A DNA stretch of 64,000 nucleotides from Helopsaltes ochotensis (lineage: Eukaryota; Chordata; Aves; Passeriformes; Locustellidae): assembly GCA_013400155.1 (NCBI GenBank), contig VXBM01000782.1:217309-281308 (forward strand), written 5' to 3'. A program made the translations under genes and the position numbers. The notes below the pieces were generated by a model. It saw only the letters and a program-made list of their open reading frames with translations, was not told the origin of the DNA and did no database searches. Shown in pieces: positions 54,561 through 64,000 of the stretch. The first letter of the stretch is position 1. Each line of letters opens with the position of its first letter.

Positions 54561-57500
54561 AAATTGGGATAGTGTGGAAAGGCATTCTGTTCAGCAGGCA
54601 GTCAGCTTGTTCTTTAAGCCAGCAGGTGCTGAAAGTGTATTTATTGGACAGCAATGTGAAGCAGGTGAGCTCAAAAGATAACAATGTACTAGAAGAAGCT
54701 GCTATGTAAGGAGCAGCAGAAAGGAGAGCACATTTTGAATAGGTTTACAGAGGTCTTGTCGTCACTGTTTTCTGTAGCAGACTAGCACTGCTATTAACAT
54801 TTTGACTTAAAATATTCTAACATCATTCCATCGGTGTGTTTGGGAATTTTTTTTTTTTTTTGTATGGAGGCTATACTTAAACTAATGTCCCTAGCTTCCA
54901 ACCAACTGGAACTGTGCACTTTAAAATATGATTTTTAGTTATGACTTAAGAGGTAAGTCAAAAGACAAATATTTTGTCCTCACATCTTTCTGTGCATATA
55001 ACTATTAGCATGCCTTCTTTGGTCTCATTTTTTGGAATACTGAGACAAATCCTGGCATGACAGAAATTTTTAACTTGGTGAAACCCCATTCTCCTGGCCA
55101 AGCCAGTATGAAATCCTCAGCCAGTTCAGCTAAAATCTCTTGTGGTTTGTACCAAAAACCAAAAAAAAATTAAAAGGAGAAGGTTTATTTTCTTCCTAAA
55201 GATAATGTCCTCTGTGGGTTCAGTGTGTCCTGAGAAGTTTGCCTGGCCTTAATATTGAATGACCACCATGTGTGGAAAGAGGCAATAGCTGATTTCAACA
55301 GATAGCCTGTGTCCCAACATAGCTTACAGGAATTCCTATATTCAGCACAGTGTTGAAATGTGACCTTCTGTGGCCATGGTAAAATTCACAAATAATTTTA
55401 TTGATCTGGTTAATTTTCAGAGGGAAAGAAAAAGGAAAAAATACACAATGCAATAATTTCTGGGAATATGGGGAAATGTGTCTGATCATGCATATCCTTG
55501 TATGTATCTGTTTATGTGACATCAGGATTATGTACAATGCAAATTACTTGTTTAAATTGCTCCAAAGTCATGGTAATCAGAGGTATAAATCCATTTTTAA
55601 GAGACTTATAATGGTTGTTGTAAGACTAGACAGAAAAGTCACGTTACCAGATTGCTTCAAGTCATGGAACTATCATGTAAATTTTCTGTTTTCTATTGAA
55701 ACATTATTTTGTTTTCTATACCATTTCCAACAATAATTCTGAATTTTAGTTGCACCTTTAAGTCTATTTGTGTTCTTTGATGAAATTTCTTGTAGACTTT
55801 CTTCTGTATGATCATGAGTGTCTAGTTGGTTTTGCTGTCTGGAAGTTGGAGCAAGGCAGTGATCAATTCACCAGCTTTTCAAAAACTGTTGTTTTCTTTT
55901 TTGAATTTAAAAATGGGTATCTCTGGCTTCTACTTGCTTTTTATCCTTTAGTTTTCCACATTAAATTTTAATTTCATAAAGATGAATCAATGTATACATT
56001 CTTGATCTTCTTCTATTCATTTCTAACAGCTTGTCCCATTGATGGTCTCAGAGCTTCAACCTGATTTGTCTCTCCCTGTCTCTCTTTACATTGTTGTCTT
56101 CTTGCTGTTACTTTCGCTTCTTCTGTGTATTGCATCTATGTAAGAATGCTCCCACTCAGGAGCCACTTTCTGCCTATATTTCAGCATATTCTCAAACTTT
56201 AAAACAGAGTTTGAAACAACCTTTTAGCTGAAACTGAACATCCTGCCCTCAAAATCTTTAGGAGATTCGTTATTGACTTTGGGAAGAGTGAGAATCAATG
56301 TGTGATGCAGTTTAGCCTCATCCTCTTATTGTGTCTCATCATTAACTGACACTGAAAGCTGCTGGATGGTGGAGCAATTCTGTTTGTGGCATGCTTCAGG
56401 AAAAAAAGCTGAACTGCTGATTGGGAACTCTGCATAGAACAACCATATAAATAAGCACAGAAATTTTGACCATATCAGAGAAGGACCTTCAGAGATCACT
56501 GCATCCAACCATGTGCTAAATTAGTCTTGCGTAAAATAATTATTCCTTTGTGTATTTAAAGTATATAATCTAGGTGGGCAGATATTGAAACCAATATGAG
56601 TTGCAATAAAATTTGCAATTAGGTACTTAAGTTTTAAGTATTTCCAGTAATAATAGGAAGATAGTACACAGAATTTACTTAAAACAGGGACCAAGGAAAA
56701 CTCACTGCTATGTGTTTCAATGGTATGTGAAAAAGAATTTTGCAATGTGAATTCAGCAAACCCTGGGCTGCCTGTAGGCACCCCTACTTCATAAATATTC
56801 ATCTGACCTTGTGGTTCAGCTATAGTCAGAGGTAGAAGCCCTTGTAGATTCAGTGAAGCAAGTCAGATCATGGTCGTGGGAGACAAGGGCCTATTACATC
56901 CCTGTTGCCCTTTGTTCCACCTAATTTCTATAGGCAGGAACTTCTTTAACTGTTAAAGTCATCTCCATGTTATTTGCCTAATCCAGTATTTTCATTTTAG
57001 TCAGATTTTACGTGATCCTTGGATAAAATATCAGAGCTAAGGACAGCTGAGTGAAGCCGTTTTCATAAACAAAGGAATTTTCAGGTGGTTTGTTTTGACT
57101 TATCTAAAAAGAAATCAAAGTTCTGCCATTTGCTACAGTTATTCTGAGCATATGTTTGACTGGTCCTTACCATATAAAGATCTAAAGCCTGACTGCTTCC
57201 CTGACTGACTTCATGAAAGCAAACATGCATGAAGTGTTTTTCCTTTCCCCTCATCAAGAAAACGAATGCTTTAAAAGCACCAACCTATAAAACCATTTTG
57301 TATCACAGCCCTTAAAAAGGTTATAGCCCATTGGTTTCACAGCAATAAATCTGAAGAAGAAACAAATAAAAGGCTGCCTCTGTAATGACAGAGTGGAAGA
57401 AACTTGAAGGAGACATTGAATAGAAGAATCTTGTTTATGAGAGCTGATTGATATCTGTGGAAAACTTCTCAACCTTGCAAGAAGGTTGAGAAAATAAAAT

Positions 57501-58233
57501 AACCATAAAAAAAATTACTGACTAGGGCTCAGTACACTGTTATCAGTTAACTAGGTGATTAAAAGGAAGGAGCATTTAGATTTGGCTCCTCCTTTAACCC
57601 ATCAACAAATTGAACACTGTCTGTATAAATTTGTAATGCAATGTGCATTTTTTGTGGAAAAGTTTCCATGGTAACACAGCAGAAAATCAATGAAAGAGTT
57701 GTGGTGTGATCTAAACAGTGCCTCACCTCCAGGTAAAGTTTGAAGTACGCAAATAGTATAGTTATCAGCAAACTGCAGATATTTTGTCTAATTCAGCCAA
57801 TTGCTTAATTTTTTTCAAGGATGATTCCAAGTTCATCCTGTAAGACTGCCCTATTCTATAACTATAGTTTCTCCAACAGTTCAATTTAAGAATTAAATTG
57901 TTTTGCCCCATGGGGCAGGTGGTGATAACTTAAGTAGCCAGGCAATAAACACAAAGGACCGTGACTGGACCAGTTTAGCAGGTCTGCTAGTGTTTTAATG
58001 AATTTAATCCTCATTAAATATTCTGTTTCCTAGTATATCAATTTGATCTCATTACAACGCTGAGGTTGGAAAGGGAATTCATGAAATGCTCATTTATGCT
58101 TTTTGAAGCAGAAAAAGCTTTTTTTCTTATTATTCTGTAAATTAATGGATATATCACAAAATATACATATAATAGCCTTGCAAGCATTTGCCCTTCAGCC
58201 AGCCATAAAGAAAGTTATTTTTACACCTAAAAG

Positions 58234-58662
58234 TATCACAGGACACAGAGGCATTGAGGTTGGAAGGGACTTCTAAAGGTCAAGTTCAACCCCTTTCCCA
58301 GGCAGGGCCACATGCAGCCAGTTCTCTAGAGCAGTGGCCGCAGAGATTTGAATATCTCCACGCATGAATAGTCCACGAAGTCTCTGGGCAGCCAGTGCAG
58401 AGTCACCCTCACAACACACCTTGTGCCTTTCAGTTTGTGCCCACTGCCTCTTGTCCTTTCACTGGGCACCAACGAGAACAGCCTGGCTCCTTTTGTTTTA
58501 CGCCTTCTCTTCAGGTAATTATGTACCTTGATGAAATCCACCTCAAGCCTTGTGTTCTCTAAGCTACACAGCCCCCTAATCATTTTTGGAATGTCTTCAT
58601 TGGAGCATCCTTCACTGAACTCTCACCAGTAATTCCACATCTCTGTGGTGCTGGGGAATCCT
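58234..58662 (-). mobile_element. CR1 LINE 3' end fragment (antisense)
   Basis: This is the CR1 3' region read in reverse complement. From the + strand it begins ATCACAGGACACAGAGGC followed by TTGAGGTTGGAAGGGACTT, then GGCAGGGCCACATGCAG, TTTGAATATCTCC, TCTCTGGGCAGCC, TGTGCCCACTGCCTCTTGTC, CACTGGGCACCAACGAGAA, and reaches CTCTCACCAGTAATTCCACA and GTGCTGGGGAATCC. That order corresponds to the 3' tail, the 3'UTR and the last part of ORF2. It is moderately diverged. A minus-strand open frame of 85 codons runs through it and is a remnant of the element rather than a host gene. Confidence 0.93.
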
Positions 58663-59625
58663 TTTTGTGGGGTTTTTATGATAATGCCAAAAATTCTGTG
58701 AAGTATGCAGGCTGCATAACACAGATTATTGTTAAAATCAAGAGTTGCTCTGTTAGGTACAGAATCCCTTGCCCTAATCTTTTCACAAAAAATCCCTCAG
58801 TTAGAAACAGTTAAAATTAAGCAATGAAATTCACAAAAACTATTAAATTTCCTGCAGAGAGTCAGTTGCAGAAGAGAATTCCAACCTGTAAAACAGAAAG
58901 CCTGTTTAATGGGGGAAGACACAAACTAATGGAAACATGCAGCCTTGAGAAAGCAGAGGATTTGATGGCAAAGACCAGTTCAAGTGCCTCAGGAAAGAAC
59001 TGCTCAGATTAAGGAGGATGGGAAAAAGAGACTTTGAATTGTGACGTGTTGAGAACTGACAGTAGAGGGAAAACTTATTTCTGAGCAGAAGCAGATCAGT
59101 AGCAGTGAAAAGTCAAGATGAAATATTCAATAGATGCAGCTGAGTAGTGAGCAGTACCCTGCAAAGGATTTAATCTGCAACATTGGTATCTTAAATTCCT
59201 TTCTTCCTCAGCAGTAAGAGAAAGAAAAAGCAGGAAGAATTTTGGTAAATCCTGCCAACTTTTATTAAGGTATCAAAAATCAGATGAGTACTTTCTCTTC
59301 TGGCATCTCATTCAGAAAACATTTGACTGACTATGCATAAGATTAAAGGGCGTAGATCCAGTAGACAGTTGTGCCCAAGAACTGCATGAATTAGATAAGC
59401 CAAATATTTTTGTGCCATGTTCTTTCTATATAGTCAATTTTGCTAAACTTAACTAACTGTCTATAACAAATGTAGAGATTTTGCCAGGGACTCCCTATGA
59501 ATACAAAATGAAAAATTCAGCCTTCCATATATAATTTAGACATAATTGTGTCTTATGAAAATCAACTATTAGTTTAGACCAAAAATGTCAATTACCAGTG
59601 GTAACAGCTAGCAAAATTTGAGCAT

Positions 59626-59795
59626 CTTGTTGTTGTTGTTGTGTTTTTGTTTAGTTTTTCATTTGTTTGTTTTGTTTTGTTTGCTTGGTTTGAGTTTTGT
59701 TGCTGTTGTTGGTTTGGTTTGATTGATTGGTGTTTTTTGAAAGGAGGGTTGGGTTTGTTGGGGTTTGGTTTGGGGGGGTTTTTTTAGGGGGGCTG
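59626..59795. repeat. TTG/GTTT-rich tract ending in G-runs
   Basis: It begins with a TTG repeat, passes through GTTTT and GGTTT iterations and ends in G-runs of 3, 3, 4, 7 and 6 at 59746-59792 separated by T loops. The G-run part may form a quadruplex on the + strand. Confidence 0.85.
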
Positions 59796-62700
59796 CGGTA
59801 AGAGGAGGTGGATTTTCTTGTTTCATGTTTAATTACTGTTAGAAGACCTGGAAAAACTGTGCTCGAGTTATACCCAAATTTTTCACTGAATAAAATAGAT
59901 TTCATTAGAACTTTCTTCCTAACATGTGAAAGGACAACTTGTGAATTATGTTTCACATTACTAACTTAAAGGAAGCTCAGCAATATTAGAGTAGGATTTG
60001 TGTGTACTCTGTCAAGACAGATGCTTTTCTAAAGATCACATCCATCAGATTTAAAGTTGTTCCTGAGTTTGGATGATTCATGTTATGTGGTAGTTACATT
60101 TTGCCCTCTGCATTTATAAAAAGTAAAATTGTCACACAGCAGTTCAATTTGGACTTCACCCAACAGCTCCTACTAGCTGATACGGGTACTTATTCTACAG
60201 TGTATGAGTTTTCCCAGTTTACTAATTTGCAGGTTAAGTGAAAAGGTACAACATGCACATCTTATAAGAAAACGAAATGTACAAAACCATGCCAATGACA
60301 CGTTCCCAAATAAAGGCTTAAGTGTAGCTGAAATTAAGTTGTCACTACAGAAATGTGTTTGACTGCACATCTCTACTTTGGAAGTGAGATATATCTTACT
60401 GATGAGAAAATGTGCAATTAAGCGATGTTTTAGTAGAAATGGTAAAATGGTATGCCCCTGTTTACTCTCTGTGTAGACTTCCAGCATCCTGATCTACACA
60501 AAAATCACACATTGTTTTAAAACAATTAACAAAGGAAAACCAGAAAAAGAAAACAGAGCAATGGTAGTAGAAGTAAATGTACAAACCTGTAAAACCTATG
60601 TATAAAATGATTAATGCCATCTGTACAAAAAACAAACAAAAAACAAACAGGAAATTTGAGAAAGTGAGAAGAAGTAAAGAAAAAAATGTCATCTTTGTTC
60701 TAGAAAGAGAGGTAGCACCATCCCTCCGAAGTAGCCTGCCACCTTTACTAGATTTTCTGTAGTGTTTCTTTTAAATATATTCTCTGCTTGCTCATTTCAA
60801 TGAGTTCTAAGAAATAAGAAACATATCAGTGGCATTATAGAGTTTTGTCTTGCTAGCAATAATATATACATTACGGAAAAGAAGTTTTTGCAAAATATCT
60901 TTTCTACCTTAAAAGTAGCTATATGATCTGAGCATTATAAATGCTTAATTAAATGTACTAGACAGAAGATTATTTTTGTTATTGTGATTTTGAAAGAAGC
61001 AGTAGCCCATGTGCAATGAAATCTTTCCTCTTTCTAAACATGGAAGGAAAGATGGAACAGAAAACAGGGCAAGAGAGATGGAACTCACTTTCAATTAAGG
61101 CATATATTTACTTATGTAGTCAGTGAAATGAAAAAGGTAATTCAGAGCACCTAACTTTGCCCTCTTGCATGAAAGCCTGCTGGCCTCTGCAATAGGATTC
61201 CCTCCTCAGAGCCAGCCCCTTCCACCTCTGCAATCTGGAAACGTGCTGAGAGAGCAGCCAGTGCCAAGCCTGCAAAGACTTCCTCTCTTGTGCTTAAATG
61301 TATGTACGATTCCCATTTTCCAGAGGTGTAAATACAATTTTTTTTTGAGGTCGGATGGAAGACCTAGAAGCAGCCTGGGGCAGAAAGGACTCTAGGCACA
61401 GCTGGATTCTGTTTTTCTGTGAGTCTGTTCAGCAAAATGGGAAACACTGTCCATGGCCTTCAGCCACTTGTGCTGCAAGACATATTTGACTGCCAAGAGG
61501 ACTGTGTGTGAATGTTTCATTAGGGCTAAAGATCCAGCCTGACTTGATGTTCCCAGATATCTACACCATCTTTTAAGGTACTAACTTAAGTGTGTAGAAG
61601 TTTGACCTCAGATTCCATATATGGCTGAATGGTAGCTGAGATTCTAATCAATGCTATGATAATGTTGGTAGGAGATAGAGACAGGCATTCTCTTTGTTAG
61701 AACAACTTAGTAAGTGGAAAACAAGACTGCATGTCAAAACCACTAGCCTTTTTGTCCACTGTGAGCACCCTAAATATTGACTGAAGTCAGTAGGTACTGA
61801 GGGTCCTTCGAGCCCTTGCAGACACAGGCCCTTAGATACTTTTTTATAATTTGCTGAATGAGAAAACCTATCTCTGCAACTGGTAGAATATTCAGCCTTT
61901 TAGGGCCTTTCATTTGTGTTTGTGTTTCCAGCTTTTGCAGAATAACTGAAGCATTACATACTGTCATAAAATGAATGGATTTTGCACAGCTTTCATTGTA
62001 AATAACGTGCATGTATTTTAGGAAAAACTATCTGTCTGAGTATTTTAAAATCTACATTAAAATTTAGGTTTTGTATTTAATATAAAATTAATAGTTGAGT
62101 TCTCTCTTTGTGATTCCATCTTGTGGATTCATCAGTCTCATTTCAATAGTGTATTTAATGCCACTTGGTCCTTCTACTCTTTCTATGTTAATGATAAGTT
62201 TATGTTAAGTGATAAGAATTAAAGAGACATGTCTGCTTTTTTTTTTCTGTTGAGAAATGGCTTGGGATTCATCTAAATCAAATTTATAAGCCATTGTGTT
62301 CAACCTGGCAAGGCTTAAGGAGTTTTCAAAAGCTGAAAGAAAGTGTGGGGTTATGGTTTCTTAAGAACCAATGTTTTGTGCAATAGAGAAGCCTTTCTGC
62401 TTGAGTGGTTTTAAGTATCTTGTTATAATAATATTTTAATTTCTTTTTGCTGGCTTATTTTGAAGCTGAACATGAATGTTGAACACATTGATCTTGAATG
62501 ACCTTGAATGTTAGACATTCAAGCTAAGAATTTTCATACCATGTGATTTCCTTCTCATGCCTCATCACTGAATCTGTGTACTTGCAAATAAGAAGAAAAC
62601 CTGTCTCCTCTGTTTTCAGAAGCATCTTTCAGTCATTGTCGAAAAGGTTTTCATCTGTCTTAGACTCATAGGCATGTGATTACAGTTCAAAAAAAGATGA

Positions 62701-63691
62701 TTGGGTCATCTTCCTAGAACTGATGAAAAAGAAGTGTAATCTATCAGATTTGCTCTTACTTTATACTTTCAGCAGTAAAAAAATTTGTTAGATGTAATTT
62801 AGGCCAAAAATTTTAGAAGGTTGAGAGGAAGTAGGCTAGCCCAATGAGAGTCTTAAGTGGAAATTGAAAGTTCATATATGAAAGAGATATTTGAAGTGAT
62901 ATTGATCATGACAAGTTGTGTTAGGCTGGGAATTCATGATGACTTTGAATTGACATAAGCCTTCACAGCCGAGAGAAGAAACAGTTTCCCACTCTGGTGA
63001 CATTGCCTGCTAGCTATCCTGGGATAGCAGAAGTGCTTATACTGCAGTTCAGTGGAGTAGGGTGATGAAGCACTTTTTTTGGTATTACTGCTGGCTTAAT
63101 TTTCTGTTCCTTGGTAGGCGATATGTGAAAGCAGGTAAAGTGGTTGGGGACCACTTTGGTTGGACGTGACATTCTATGAGGATGTGAGTCACTTTGATAG
63201 GTTTATTACAAAAGATTAAGAACTGAAAGTTGAATTTCAGTGGGAAAGTGTGAGTCTACTCTTGGAGGCAAAAAGATGGCATGAGGATCATTAGTGACAG
63301 ATTGGTGACAACCACTTTTAAGGTTATAAACACATACTGGGATTTTATTTTGGTGCCAACCCTCTGTACTGTACACAAAGGGAAGGCAGTCCTGTTCTGT
63401 GATGGAGATTTCAAGGAAGTTTCCCCAAAAAGGTAGGAAGGGGAAAGTTTTCACTTCTGATGCCAACCATCATTTTAACAAAGAGCTTCAGAGAAAGCAA
63501 CAAGACATGGTTCTCTGGTCACTGCAACTTGGGTTTGGGCACTACCAGAGCAGTTCTCTTTCCGCTTTTACCTTTCCACTTTCACCTGCTGCAGAAGGAA
63601 AAGCAGCAGTGACAACATGGATCTGTACATACTTACATTCATCCTGTGGTACACCTGTACCAAGTTTTCTTGTGCTAGGAGATTTGCTGGT

Positions 63692-63743
63692 CTTAGTTGA
63701 TGTCTTACATTATTTAGTTGAGACCTTACATTATTTAGTTGAG
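63692..63743. repeat. 21-bp tandem repeat, about 2.5 copies
   Basis: CTTAGTTGATGTCTTACATT+A is followed by TTTAGTTGAGACCTTACATT+A and a partial TTTAGTTGAG. Because 21 is a multiple of three, the repeat stays in phase in the translated frames, which show a repeated LVDVLHYLVETLHYLVE pattern. There is no sign that it is coding. Confidence 0.9.
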
Positions 63744-64000
63744 CACACACAGATAAAATCAACATGAGACACATCAGTGACATTGGCAAAAATCCTCAGC
63801 AGTGATGTTTTTTAGATGTTGTCTATTCTGTGTGACTGAGTTTGTGCAAAGAGAAAGAAGTTGTAGTTAAAGGTCATCTCCAAATAGAGGAGGATGGGTA
63901 TTAAATGGAGAAGTTAGGGACAGAATTATGTTCTTTAAATTCCATGTTGAACTTGCATCTTATGCAGTGCTTTAGGTAACAGAAGAAAAGAGCTGACGTG

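Overview
This window is vertebrate intronic DNA with three small coding exons. I read those exons as part of PLXDC2 (plexin domain containing 2, also called TEM7R), transcribed on the + strand. The organism is most likely a bird, or otherwise a non-avian reptile. The evidence is a single vertebrate gene with very long AT-rich introns, low repeat density, and CR1-type LINE fragments as the only recognisable mobile elements. There are no prokaryotic operons, CRISPR arrays or phage features, and I recognise no tRNA or rRNA gene.

Layout: 1-14806 is the downstream part of a first intron. 14807-15018 is a 212-nt exon (probably exon 2). 15019-35941 is a 20.9-kb intron. 35942-36088 is a 147-nt exon (exon 3). 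36089-40803 is a 4.7-kb intron. 40804-40873 is a 70-nt exon (exon 4). 40874-64000 is the start of the next intron, whose 3' end I did not find. All three exons have AG/GT boundaries and compatible phases, and they join into one continuous reading frame of about 143 residues in the extracellular N-terminal part of PLXDC2.

Mobile DNA: the most informative element is a decayed CR1 5' segment at about 47740-49195 (+ strand). It holds a 5'UTR-like part and an ORF1 that still shows the SGNH-esterase GDS and DGxHL blocks, broken by stops and frame changes. Ordinary CR1 3' ends lie at about 26092-26364 (+) and 58234-58662 (-), with a short piece near 22340-22425 (-). Tandem repeats are a 7 x 26-bp GC-rich minisatellite (12788-12969), an 8-bp polypyrimidine repeat interrupted by a 157-base N gap (about 31606-31915), a young 51-bp duplication (33706-33807), an older 73-bp duplication (11889-12034) and a 21-bp repeat near the end. 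GT/CA-rich low-complexity tracts recur throughout.

I found no convincing undescribed system. The better leads are several intronic segments that look like developmental enhancers (homeodomain-type ATTA clusters, a palindromic TAATGCATTA, RFX-like half sites), the 3'-less CR1 copy, an in-frame skippable exon 3, and the assembly gap in a triplex-prone repeat. Conservation could not be tested here, so the enhancer calls are inference from base composition and motif content.
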